DNA of 64,000 bases from Symbiodinium natans (GCA_905221605.1 CAJNDS010002071.1:245001-309000), one strand, 5' to 3'. Shown: positions 45,222 to 54,224, counted from the first letter of the stretch. Notes: generated by a model from the letters alone, not told the origin. Numbers and translations: made by a program.

Positions 45222-46628
45222 ATGGATCAAATCATCCCTCTGATACTCCCGGAACTCGGCAAGAAATACAGAGTCATCTTCATGGACCAGGGCATCTCCA
45301 AGGACCTCAGGCACATGACAGACGAGGAAGTGAAGTTTCACCTTCAAGCACTACGAGCAAAACGGAACAGCACGATGTTGCACTTGGACCCTACCCTTTC
45401 CCCCCATCCTCATCTACAGCATTCCCTCGCACAACAAGACGACCCAGAGTCTTTGATACACCGATGCGTCACGCAGGACCTGCCCATGGAAGCTGACTCC
45501 CTGGCCGCAGGCCAACAGCGACTACACAAAGGAGCCGTTTTCGCCCATCAGATTTTGCGGGCCCAACTACGCCATCGATATTGTCTGCCTCTTCCATTTC
45601 AGTTTGCAGACCATGCAAGATCCCGACCAGTCGTGCAGTACGCGAACCTGAACGTCACGATCATTCACGGCTTCTACATGGAGATGTACCAAAGCCAAAT
45701 CCTGAAATGCGTTAGCAAAAAAGTCAACAATGCGATCCAAACCATCAAACAAGGAGAACCTGACTTCGTCACGTTCAAGTTCCTCGTACGCAATGAAGAG
45801 CTCCCCAGGGACTTCTACCGCCATCTGGTGGATATGCGCATACTACCGGAAACACAGAAACATATCTATCCCATGCACGACCACAGATGTACGTGGCCAA
45901 CCGTGTTGGCATTTCAGTGGCGCAACAAACGGATGACAAAGGGTGGCACGGAACTCGTCTTTGAGCCGCAACCCGTCAGTCAAATCCCATATAGACACGT
46001 GGACCGCCGCGACCTCTTCATCGAGGAGTGCTACTTCGCACATCGCGGCATGCTGGGATTATATGTCCAACACACGCCTCAAGTCACAGAGGAGTACCAG
46101 ACTGGTCACATACAATGCCTGATGATGCTCAACTACGTCCAGGCCATATCGCATGAACAAGCCTGGCCAGAGTTATCCTCCATCGAGTACCTCGCCGCCA
46201 AACTATGTGAAAATGATCCCACCAGACATTTTCGCATTATCCGTATGTTCAACATCCACAACACCATACGCACCTGGTACTACTTGTTCATCCAAGGGGA
46301 CACACAGTTCATGACCTACGACGAGGTATCCAGCATTCTCAAACGCCTGGAGCAACACGGCATATGCCCTCACAGAACCAGAGAGATGACCGACAATGGA
46401 TCCCGCGTTGATTTCGACTTGCAACAACTCGCACAAGACATGCAGGAGGAGTTCGCGGACACAGAGGGAGGCCCACCATTCAGTGAGCTCTGGATTGACA
46501 CGCACTGCCACTTCATCGTCAAGTTCTGGCACTACCAGTTTCAGCCCAACGCGTACTACAGGACCACCCCGATGCGCATGAATACCAATGGACAGACCTT
46601 TCCCATTTACTCCCACCCAATTATTTAA
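45222..46628 (+). CDS. ORF9: 468-aa protein, member of ORF8/9/10 paralogue set
   Basis: ATG start after a purine-rich leader. N terminus MDQIIPLILPELGKKYRVIF, then the TDEEVKFHLQALRAKR helix, which aligns by eye with SDAQLTRMREQLARLR of ORF10. Segment 343-382 carries the shared signature (FNIHNTIRTW...TYDEVSSILKRLEQ). Other stretches look well folded and aromatic-rich (RRDLFIEECYFAHRGMLGLY, THCHFIVKFWHYQF). No enzyme motif is seen. The frame is intact over 1.4 kb, which argues for selection or recent insertion. Confidence 0.75.
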   Translation: MDQIIPLILPELGKKYRVIFMDQGISKDLRHMTDEEVKFHLQALRAKRNSTMLHLDPTLSPHPHLQHSLAQQDDPESLIHRCVTQDLPMEADSLAAGQQRLHKGAVFAHQILRAQLRHRYCLPLPFQFADHARSRPVVQYANLNVTIIHGFYMEMYQSQILKCVSKKVNNAIQTIKQGEPDFVTFKFLVRNEELPRDFYRHLVDMRILPETQKHIYPMHDHRCTWPTVLAFQWRNKRMTKGGTELVFEPQPVSQIPYRHVDRRDLFIEECYFAHRGMLGLYVQHTPQVTEEYQTGHIQCLMMLNYVQAISHEQAWPELSSIEYLAAKLCENDPTRHFRIIRMFNIHNTIRTWYYLFIQGDTQFMTYDEVSSILKRLEQHGICPHRTREMTDNGSRVDFDLQQLAQDMQEEFADTEGGPPFSELWIDTHCHFIVKFWHYQFQPNAYYRTTPMRMNTNGQTFPIYSHPII

Positions 46629-46774
46629 ACCAATGCATCAGTTTCGTCCGATGAAAAAGATGCTTGCTAGTTGTGCGAGATCAATCCGCAGTGCATGAGT
46701 AAGCCAAAGCCACCTCACCCGCCCCCGGTGCTCAGAGCTCGGTATCACCACTCACTGATCTAGCCCAGAGCAAT
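46629..46774 (+). other. Spacer ORF9-ORF10
   Basis: 146 bp containing CCACCTCACCCGCCCCCGG (about 46,711-46,729) and CTAGCCCAG eight bases before the ORF10 ATG, compatible with an acceptor site. Confidence 0.35.
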
Positions 46775-48094
46775 ATGATCCCGGACACGTCCATCACAAC
46801 GATCCTGGAGTACATGTACTGGCACTACGAAATCAACATCGGCTTGAAAAGACACGAGTTTGAGTCCCACTTCAGTGACGCCCAGCTAACTCGCATGAGA
46901 GAGCAACTTGCCAGGCTTCGGCACCAACATCCACAACCTCTACAACTTCTACGGTGGAGTCCAGCTAGAGCACTGACAGTTCCGGCTTCTACCACAGTGG
47001 CCTGGCTTCCTCAACATGTACCACCAGCCGGACCATACGGGCCCTTCGTGCAGATCAACAGCGAAGACCACATTCAAATCACAGGACTGGTCCTCCCGCT
47101 CCATGAAATCAACGCGTTGAGATGGACGTGCAAAGCATTTGAAGGTCAATGCCACAAACTATACAATGCAGGACCCGACCTTCGATACATGCACCATTGT
47201 CTACGGTGCACCCCAGAACCACAATGGACAATCCACGAGGATGAGCACAGAATCCAGCTGGACATGGCACACCTTGCTCGATGCATGCTCCGCTTCCGTC
47301 GACCGGACCAACCATATCCTCACATAGGCGAATCGGCCGAGCATCTGTTCCACGTGGACCCGCAAGTTTTGGACGACATCATTCAGACTCAACTCAACTA
47401 CTTCTACCTGTTCGCATTCCATTTAGCGATTGACCGACAACAGGAACGTGCGATGCTTCACACGTACACGGACCCCGGCGACATCGAACCTCCGATGTAC
47501 CACGAATCTCATGTTGAGTTTCCTGACACATACCCGCAATGGACGGATGGCACAGACATATCCGAGATATACGGCGTGCTCCTTACGACCCTCCCTCTAC
47601 AACCGTGGAAGATCATCAGTGCCGCTCATCGATTTCTACATCATCGACATCTCCAGCACTTCATCAAGTACACCACCATCACCAACCAGATTTGGACGTG
47701 GCAAGTACATCAAGAAGTCGATTTCAACATCAGAATGTCACCCAGCGAAGTGTACATCCTCCTCAAGAACATTGCGTCGTACTGCCAACAGAGCTACAAC
47801 TTCACCAACTCAGATGACCACAGGGACATAGTGGAACAACAAGCCCAATGTGATCGCACCTTCGCCACGACCTTGATGATCAACTACTATAAGGATGCGG
47901 TGGCCATCCTGATGCGACCCAAACCCATTGCTACAGCTACGATACATTGGATGCGGCAGCACAACCAAACTATCCAGAACATCATGCACCACGCGCTCAA
48001 CGACAACAGGGAATACCTGCTCAACTACCACTACATGCGGCTAACGGACTTCGGACACAGTGGAGCACCAGTCACAACCCATCCCGATCATTAA
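46775..48094 (+). CDS. ORF10: 439-aa protein, member of ORF8/9/10 paralogue set
   Basis: ATG start. The shared signature at 299-336 reads YTTITNQIWTW...SPSEVYILLKNIA. It begins at the same residue number as in ORF8, supporting homology over the whole chain. The N-terminal helix SDAQLTRMREQLARLRHQ resembles that of ORF9. The middle region has scattered His/Cys (HKLYNAGPDLRYMHHCLRC) without a regular finger. No catalytic motif is recognised. Possible roles (capsid-like, RNA-binding, host-interaction) cannot be separated from sequence alone. Confidence 0.75.
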   Translation: MIPDTSITTILEYMYWHYEINIGLKRHEFESHFSDAQLTRMREQLARLRHQHPQPLQLLRWSPARALTVPASTTVAWLPQHVPPAGPYGPFVQINSEDHIQITGLVLPLHEINALRWTCKAFEGQCHKLYNAGPDLRYMHHCLRCTPEPQWTIHEDEHRIQLDMAHLARCMLRFRRPDQPYPHIGESAEHLFHVDPQVLDDIIQTQLNYFYLFAFHLAIDRQQERAMLHTYTDPGDIEPPMYHESHVEFPDTYPQWTDGTDISEIYGVLLTTLPLQPWKIISAAHRFLHHRHLQHFIKYTTITNQIWTWQVHQEVDFNIRMSPSEVYILLKNIASYCQQSYNFTNSDDHRDIVEQQAQCDRTFATTLMINYYKDAVAILMRPKPIATATIHWMRQHNQTIQNIMHHALNDNREYLLNYHYMRLTDFGHSGAPVTTHPDH

Positions 48095-48281
48095 GACAAT
48101 GACCACGTCCTCCGACCTGAGACCCACTGCTGACCACACAGCTAAAAGAAACGTCGGAGAAGCTCATGCTGACTCTTGTGTTGTACAGTGTGCTTGATAT
48201 GTTTCCCTTCCCCTGCCCCCACCACTGCTTTCCCTTCTGAAGTAGACAGCTCAGTGACCACGCAGACCTCATCACAGCGCA
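48095..48281 (+). other. Spacer ORF10-ORF11
   Basis: 187 bp with a pyrimidine tract (TTTCCCTTCCCCTGCCCCC, 48,199-48,217) ending at GTAGACAG, about 35 bp before the ATG. Confidence 0.35.
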
Positions 48282-48831
48282 ATGGCGTCCAATGAAGTGA
48301 TGGCGGCATGGCTCATCATGGCCGCATCGGACCCCAACGACATCACCACATGCTACCTCCGGCTACCGGACCATGACAAAGCTCTAGCCGCACAACACAT
48401 CACCAACGCCATCATGTGCAATTCAAAGGCTCCAACACGGCCACAGACCCCTCGGAGAGCCTGAAGAGCAACGTGATCCCCCTGCGTCCAAGAAGGTCAA
48501 AACAGAAGGCAATCCAGACTCCACACGCGCCACTACCCCAGGCTCGGCATCGGCATCCAACACCCGCTTCCTCGACTACAAGGGTTTCGCTACTCTTTGC
48601 CATGGTGACAAACCCATCGACCTCGACCCGAAACCCAAGATGTCCACTCGCACTCACCCAAACCTCAACAACGAAGTGGACCCCAACGTAGTGTTTGTCA
48701 CCAAGAAGAGCACCATCTATCATCGCAAAGGATGCGGTAAGATAATCAATTCAGCCGAGCAAGACGTCAAGTCCTACCAGAAGGCAGAGGTTGAGATGTT
48801 GTTCAAACCATGCTCGACGTGCAGACCGTAA
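48282..48831 (+). CDS. ORF11: ~180-aa Ada-like/treble-clef zinc protein, frameshifted or spliced
   Basis: The first frame (48,282-48,464) reads MASNEVMAAWLIMAASDPND and then a helix (DKALAAQHITNAIM). A second frame, open from 48,388 to the stop at 48,829-48,831, continues as a coherent Lys/Thr/Ser linker (PASKKVKTEGN) and a C-terminal module: VVFVTKKSTIYHRKGCG, about 20 residues, then LFKPCSTCRP. The pattern 'YHRxGC...KPCxxC' is that of the Ada-type metal-binding module (third and fourth ligands C-x2-C). The frames must join between 48,388 and 48,464 through a +1 shift, a small intron or a sequence error. Joined, the protein would be about 180 residues. It is the only internal ORF of the element that looks broken. 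Confidence 0.6.
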
Positions 48832-49249
48832 TATCCTCAACCCCATCCCCCACTGACATCTGACCTTATGGGCGCTGAGTAGGAACATGCGGCTTAGATG
48901 CACCACCGACGCAGGCCTTAACGCATGCAGAGCATCTTTCAGTTTTGAGAGAGTGTGCAATTGCGCCAAAACGTGTGACAATCAGTGTTCGGCGCAGTTT
49001 CACACAGGGTTATTCCACGACCAGATGAACAATAGAACAAGCGTCAATGCTGAGCGTCAAGTGTCTGTGCAATGTCATCCTAGTGTGTCCGAACCATTTG
49101 TTGAGCGAAAGAGACTGGAGCCGTAAGTCGATGTAACATTCTCTTTGATCTGCTGCCTTGTGATCGTCATATGCAGCTGCTTTGCATAAAGAGTAGCTGT
49201 TCCCATCACCTTGCTACCCGTGCCTTCTTAACATCGGCAACACGATCCC
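48832..49249 (+). other. Spacer ORF11-ORF12
   Basis: 418 bp. A 79-aa frame (48,887-49,126) has no motif and is probably chance. A CAACCCCATCCCCCACTGAC tract follows the ORF11 stop. Nothing else was recognised. Confidence 0.35.
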
Positions 49250-49621
49250 ATGACCAGCCACGAGATCATGTACCACTCCCGCTACATCCAGACCAGGGCG
49301 GACTTCGAGTATGTGATGAGTCACGAGGAGAGCACCAAGCGGGTGCAAGACATGCTCCTGAAGTACCAGAAACGAGATGATTACCATACACCCAGAAGCA
49401 GATCGTGTCCAAATCCCAATCGACATCGGAAGCATCACAAGTACGGGAAGGTCAAGAAGATGAAATGCCACCCAAAGGAGGACAGATATCTCGCCTGTCC
49501 AATTTGCAGGATTGCTTCCAGAACAGTGCGACAATGGGAAATCCACCTGCTCACGGCACCGCACAAACAAGCCAAACAAAGAGCTGAAAAGTTCGTGGAC
49601 TTGGACTACCTCTACGTGTGA
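49250..49621 (+). CDS. ORF12: 123-aa U1/matrin-type C2H2 finger protein
   Basis: ATG start. The middle is very basic (RHRKHHKYGKVKKMK). One zinc finger follows: Cys83-x2-Cys86-x12-His99-x5-His105 (LACPICRIASRTVRQWEIH...PHK). The C-x2-C-x12-H-x5-H spacing is that of U1-like/matrin fingers, which bind double-stranded or structured RNA or DNA. The C terminus is a short helix ending in VDLDYLYV. Small basic zinc proteins at an element's end may act as nucleic-acid chaperones; that role is inferred. It ends 37 bp before the right terminal repeat. Confidence 0.8.
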   Translation: MTSHEIMYHSRYIQTRADFEYVMSHEESTKRVQDMLLKYQKRDDYHTPRSRSCPNPNRHRKHHKYGKVKKMKCHPKEDRYLACPICRIASRTVRQWEIHLLTAPHKQAKQRAEKFVDLDYLYV

Positions 49622-49647
49622 ATTCCATGCTCTCAATCCATTTGTCG

Positions 49648-49660
49648 CCCCGAAAGGGGT
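49648..49660 (+). promoter_or_regulatory. CCCC-GAAA-GGGG hairpin at the internal edge of the right repeat
   Basis: GCCCCGAAAGGGGT folds into a 4-bp G/C stem with a GNRA-type GAAA loop. It sits exactly at the junction of the 3' internal sequence and the right terminal repeat. It may be a 3' RNA structure or terminator-like hairpin. Short, so possibly fortuitous. Confidence 0.3.
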
Positions 49661-50677
49661 GTGTGTGGCACACCGCTGTACATGCGGGAACGTCAACAAG
49701 CACTGCATACGAGAGCGAAAAGAAGCACGAATTTGCGATCTAACAAGTTTTTTGCACATGATGTTCAGCAGGGGGCAGGAGTGTGCCTGAGAGTCTCCTG
49801 CCAACGAAGACGCTCTCAGTGCACAGTGATATGGAGATGGGACGCCATCTCCACGTACCTGCAGTGATGGTTATAGAAGTCCTGTAACGCAAGCTGTGCA
49901 TTGGTACCATCCTTGCTGTAGTTTGTCAACTACCTCAACCACAACGCAGTTTACAACGTGGATTTCGTATTTTGTTTGGCATGTGGGTGAATTCTTCGAG
50001 CCGTGAGCATGACAGACCCCAAACCCCAGAAGACCTCGAGCCCATCCAGCTTGAGTGGATCGTGATGCTTTCAGCTTGTGTGTTGTGAATAGCAGCTGAG
50101 CAGAATTGCGTGAGCATATCATTTTAGCATGGTGATGGAACATGTCGAGCATGATGATGGACGAAAGCATGGAGAAGGTTCGGAACATGAGTGTTAGAGC
50201 ATATGAGCATGCACTGTGCAGCATCGGAGCGCGATGAGCAGAGTTGCGGGAGCATGAAGTGTGTAGCATCAGACCATGAGTCGTGGAGCATCTGAACGTG
50301 CTGAGCAGAGTTGTGCGAGCATGACTTGTGGAGCATCAGAGCATGAATTGTAGAGCTTCTGAGCGTGGTGAGCAAGCTTGGTTGAGCATGAGTGGTGGAG
50401 CATCAGAGCATGACTTGCAGAGCATCTGAGCGTGATGAGCAGAATTGGGTGAGCATCAACTGCGGAGCATCAGAGTGTGAATTATGGAGCATCGGAGCGT
50501 GATGAGCATAGTTTGCAGAAGACCCTAAACCCTATATGATACGTCATATAAACCTTCATTCGCGACCCTTCTACCTCATCACTCACGAGCTCATCCACTA
50601 CCTCTTGCTTGAGCATGTCCTTCTCCAGCAGATCTCCAACTACATGAATATGTGGAGCACTAAAACAAAAAGTGTGT
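49659..50677 (+). repeat. Right terminal direct repeat (1,019 bp)
   Basis: Matches 27,895-28,913 base for base apart from about eight substitutions I could spot (for example CTTGCTGTAG versus CTCGCTGTTG, TATGAGCATG versus TATGTGCATG) and no indels. It carries the same hairpins, GAGCAT sub-repeat block and single ACCCTAAACCCT. Its last bases merge into a TG microsatellite, mirroring the left copy, which is preceded by one. Confidence 0.92.
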
Positions 50678-50858
50678 GTGTGTGTGTGGGTGGGTGTGTG
50701 TGTGTGGGTGTGTGCGGGTGTGCGGGTGTGCGGGTGTGCGGGTGTGCGGGTGTGCGGGTGTGCGGGTGTGCGGGTGTGCGGGTGTGCGGGTGTGCGGGTG
50801 TGCGTGTGTGCGTATGCGGGTGCGGGTGCGGGTGCGGGTGTGTGTGTGTGTGTGTGTG
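50672..50858. repeat. TG microsatellite with (GTGTGCGG)n core at right edge of element
   Basis: (TG)n and TGGG variants, then about ten copies of the 8-mer GTGTGCGG (50,712-50,805), then GTGCGG and (GT)n. Adjacent to the right repeat. The His/Pro/Thr and Val/Cys/Gly frames over it are artefacts. Confidence 0.93.
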
Positions 50859-51160
50859 GACATTTGATTCGGCAAAAGTACTTTGAGTGGCTTGGAGCGG
50901 GCAAGCCACTTTCCTTTGGCTAAAAGAGGAGAGCTCAAACTTTTGACTTTGAGCCGAGAGATCGTCCAACGAGACTTTGATCGCAGCCGGGCGAGGCTGC
51001 GACACCTTTTGTTTTGGAGGCTAACTTTGTTCCCTTTTCGCACGGTGAACTTTCACGGCAAGCATTATTGCTACTTTCTCCTTCTACGCTCCCGGCTTTT
51101 CAATCGGGTTTTGGCAGTCATTGGAGCCATTTTCTTTGTAGCTCGGCCACGACTTTGAAG

Positions 51161-52033
51161 ATGTCTGGTCCATTCGAGATGGTAGATGACAACCTGGACT
51201 TTTAGACATACAGAAGATGGTTTGAACCTGAGACTTTTATCCGTCTCATCACGACAGGTCGTCAGCAGGAGAGAATTCTCCCAGAACTTTACCTGAATGA
51301 CCAATGGCGGTCGAACAGCCTTTTAGTTTTGAGCGGACTTTATCCAGGATTGCTTCGCCCTGACTTGTATTTGTACACTCCGGTGGAGCAGGCTTTGTTT
51401 CAGCGAGCTACGCGTCCACTTTGGCTCCATCGTCCTGAGAGTTTACAGTTCTGGGGTACTTTGCGGTTATCCTTTTTAATGGTCTGGATAACAGTGCCAA
51501 CGCCATACTTTCAGTATGGCATGCACCAGGCGCGGCAAGGGACTTTTGCTTTGAGGTCCTCGGAGATTGCCGGTGCGCCAGACTTTGTGCCAATTTTGCA
51601 TTCAGTCCCCGAAGCTCAGTTCTCCTGTATTCTTTCCAACTTCCCATTACGGAAAGGTCTGGCCACAGATTCAACTTTAGACGTGGCGAATCTATTTTCA
51701 CTTTGGTCTATATCTTCCGCAGGCGACTTTTGAAGCTGGTCTCGAATCTGGAACCTTGGTTGTGTGGAATCGACGTTACTTTGACTGTTTCATGCGCTTG
51801 GCTGAGTTTAGCATGCCCAGTGCCAGCCTACTTTTCGCATTCGGCTTGCACCATGCGGTGCCACCGTGCTTTGTGTGCGATGGTCTGAATAGTTACTTTG
51901 ACACTCCAACGGGAAGGCACTTTCGGCGGATGCATTTACCTCTTCAGCAAGACACTTTTGATCTGACCAGAGATGCCAGGGAACTTTGTGTTCCAGCTGA
52001 GTTGGTTCTTAGGACTATGAGTTCCAGACTTTG
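51161..52033 (+). pseudogene. Decayed coding-like sequence under the ACTTT field
   Basis: A frame from ATG 51,161 (MSGPFEMVDDNLDF) meets TAG at 51,203, then reads on plausibly to 51,733 (TYRRWFEPETFIRLITTG, LYLYTPVEQALFQRA). It appears to pass by a +1 shift near 51,700 into a second frame ending at 52,032 (FEAGLESGTLVVWNRRY, CFVCDGLNSYF, LPLQQDTFDLTRDARE). Together this is about 290 codons of protein-like composition with one stop and one shift. An upstream frame at 50,883-51,158 may belong to it. No family is recognised. Confidence 0.45.
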
Positions 52034-52389
52034 AAGCATGGTTTTCTGTGATATTGCCACTTTTTTGCCACTTTTCGGTTTGTTGCACTTCAATGGGCCA
52101 AACTTGGGCAGTCAGTGCGTGTGAGGATGTCATTTTTTCAAGTCGCTGCACTTGATTGGGCCGACTTTGGACATCAGAGCCTGAGCGGGAATTTCACTTT
52201 TGCATGCTGCTGAACCACCCTTTAGCAGTGAATCACTTTCTCTGTTGTAGCTGAAGATGCATCTCGATGTCTGACTTTCGACTCAAACATTTCTCCAAAC
52301 TTTGTCTTTCTGATATGGTGGTTCGTACTTTGAAGCGATTGTGTGATTGAGTGTGGACGAAAGTTAAAGCAACTTTAGTCCATGGAGGC

Positions 52390-52413
52390 GTGTGATTGTA
52401 ATTACAATCACAC
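52390..52413. other. 24-bp perfect palindrome
   Basis: GTGTGATTGTAA is followed directly by its exact reverse complement, centred on AATT. It lies within the ACTTT field, whose CACTTTT begins at its right end. It could be a protein-binding site or a cruciform. Confidence 0.8.
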
Positions 52414-52575
52414 TTTTCCTCCCCAGATGAGCCCTACTCATGATCTGCCACTTTGGTGGCTCAAGCACAACTTTGCCCAGAGAGAAAGGCCGAGGCTCAT
52501 AGGAACTTTGCTGTTCAAGGAGTTGAGGTTGGCTGGAGTTGCGCGATCACTTTAGGGTTGTTTGTGTAGACTTTG

Positions 52576-53110
52576 GCTACCAATTTCGCAGTTTGTTTAT
52601 TTGTTTGTTTCTTTGTTTGTTTGTGCGAAGTTGTGGGCTTCTGAGAGTCTACACAAACTAATCTGTGCCCGGTCCTCGGCACTTGTTTTCTCAAAGTGGG
52701 CTTGAGCCACAAAGTATATAGTACAGAGAGATGAATGGTACGCCCGTGAGCTAGCAATAACAAAACTTAAAGGGGCTCGTGGGGAAAAACCCTAAGATAT
52801 ATCAGTTTCGTGCGGAAACTTACAATGCCATGAGCCTTGAACCCTGAACCCCACATGCCCTAAACCTAAATTGCAAAATGCACCTAAAACCTGCAAAAGC
52901 CCAGACGAGCCCAACAATCAAGCTGAATAGCCCTAAACCCCCCCCATACCACACCCAAGGCCTCTCTACCTCTTGTCGTGGGCCTCTTGCGGCAGCTGGC
53001 AACCACGGCTCTGGTTCTAGAGTGGGTCGGGCCTACCATGGGCGAGGGCGAGGAGGCTGGCTCAGGGCATGCAAGTTCTAAGGTTGTACGGGTTGGGGGT
53101 CGATTAGATT
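52576..53110. other. Transition to telomere-type repeat country
   Basis: A T-rich (TTTG)n stretch lies at about 52,587-52,623, with GTTTGTGTAGACT (52,560) inverted at 52,646. Then come degenerate CCCTAAA pieces. An exon-like frame at about 52,990-53,075 (LLRQLATTALVLEWVG, TMGEGEEAGSG) is possible but unsupported. Confidence 0.35.
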
Positions 53111-53254
53111 GAGGGTCGGGGTTGAAGGTTTTGAGAGTTCAAGGCTCAAGGGTTTAGGGTTGAAGGTTTGAGGGTAAGCTTAAACCCTAAACCCTAAACC
53201 CTAACCCCTAAACCCTGAACCCCCAAACCCCATAAACCCTTCGGCCCTACTTGG

Positions 53255-53516
53255 AGGTTCAGGGCACTTATTAACCAATTCTAACTGTACTTATAACTGT
53301 ACTTATAAGCCCCTTAAGTGCCCTAATATGGTTATGTTATAAGTACAGTTGTAAGTACAGTTAAACCCTAAACCCTAAACCCTAAACCCTAAACCCTAAA
53401 CCCTAAACCCTAAACCCTAAACCCTAAACCCTAAACCCTGAACCCTAAACCCTAAACCCTAAACCCTAATATGGTTATAAGTACAGTTAGAATTGGATAA
53501 TAAGTACCCTGAACCT
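53255..53516. mobile_element. MITE-like foldback element enclosing a CCCTAAA array
   Basis: 43-bp terminal inverted repeats (53,255-53,297 and 53,474-53,516) match at 41 of 43 positions, starting AGGTTCAGGG and ending TGTACTTATAAC. Inside are AAGTACAGTT repeats and about 15 CCCTAAA units (53,363-53,470). No ORF and no clear target-site duplication. Short, non-coding and with long inverted repeats, it fits a MITE or foldback element that captured, or inserted around, a telomere-type array. Confidence 0.7.
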
Positions 53517-53530
53517 TTAAGTAACCTCTC

Positions 53531-53617
53531 GCGAAGGAACTGCGGAGTGCGGCCTATGGGGCGGACGGCGGCCGCAGCTACCGCCGCGAGGAGCTGGTTG
53601 CGGCCTTGGAAACTCGG
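53531..53617 (+). CDS. Candidate exon (possible N-terminal part of kinase-like gene)
   Basis: Reads AKELRSAAYGADGGRSYRRE then ELVAALETR and ends at CGG/GTTTAG, so the first TTTAGGG unit would supply the GT donor. Composition is clearly protein-like against a repeat background. The link to the downstream exons is inferred from strand and phase 0. Confidence 0.45.
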
Positions 53618-54028
53618 GTTTAGGGTTTAGGGTTTAGGGTTTAGGGTTTAGGATTAGGGTTTGGTTGTTGGAGGGAGTTTCGCGTTTAGGGCCCGGAGTT
53701 GGGGCAGCGGAGTTGGCTTCAGGAGGAATCTTAGGAATCCTAAGGCCTTATTTGTTGATTTAGGGTTTTAGGGTTTTAGGGTTTTAGGGTTTAGGGTTTA
53801 GGGTTTAGGGTTACCCCCTTTTGTGTTCCTAGGGTTCAGGGTTTGCGGTCCAGCGCTTGGGTAGGTAACATTTAGCTTCCAGGTATGCCCTTTTGAGATA
53901 TGATGTCTTATCGGAAAACCCCCCCGTTTTTGGGATACCTAAACTCCGTATTTGGCCTCAAGAGGATCAGTTTTCGGTACTTTTTCTAACATGCTTGTCT
54001 GCGGACTGGTAAGGAGATTCACTTCCAG
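53618..54028 (+). repeat. TTTAGGG arrays and intron-like sequence
   Basis: TTTAGGG units at 53,618-53,655 and (TTTTAGGG/TTTAGGG) at 53,758-53,812, with non-coding filler. It ends in a CACTTCCAG acceptor-like site at 54,020-54,028. It would be one intron between the exons on either side. Confidence 0.5.
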
Positions 54029-54190
54029 CATGTGGCGCCCCTGTACAAGGGCAGCTACTACCTCTGCGTGGGGCCGCGGTGGACGGATTGGCAGGTGATT
54101 CGAATTTCGGACCTCTCAGTCCCTCAGTTCAAGCTCCGGGACGGCGAGTCGGGCAAGGACTTCCAGCTTGTGGCCGGGCGCCTTTTTTTT
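54029..54190 (+). CDS. Candidate exon
   Basis: After the acceptor-like CACTTCCAG the frame reads HVAPLYKGSYYLCVGPRWTD, then WQVIRISDLSVPQFKLRDGE and SGKDFQLVAGR. After that comes a T-rich tract (CTTTTTTTTTGTGTTTTGCAG). Strong protein-like composition. A GC or other non-canonical donor near GCCGGGCGCC would be needed. Product not recognised. Confidence 0.5.
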
Positions 54191-54224
54191 TGTGTTTTGC
54201 AGAAATTGAAGAGGCAGACCGAAC

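Larger units (their letters stand above)
50880..52575 (+). repeat. ACTTT-pentamer field (43 copies on the plus strand)
   Basis: I counted 43 ACTTT between 50,880 and 52,570, most followed by G or T. AAAGT (the other strand) occurs only about two times. Mean spacing is 40 bp and many intervals are 24-28 or near 50-52. 51,674, 51,700, 51,726, 51,778 and 51,830 fall on an exact 26-bp lattice. The pentamer falls in all three codon phases of the open frame here, so it is not due to amino-acid bias. Nature unknown. Confidence 0.85.

Noticed and set aside
29282-49621. Polinton/virophage or giant-virus fragment
   Set aside because: Many same-strand ORFs suggest it, but I see no PolB, packaging ATPase, capsid signature or retroviral-type integrase, and an RT with GIY-YIG explains mobility better.
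50482-51043. His/Thr/Pro frames over the right TG/GTGTGCGG tract
   Set aside because: Repeat artefacts.
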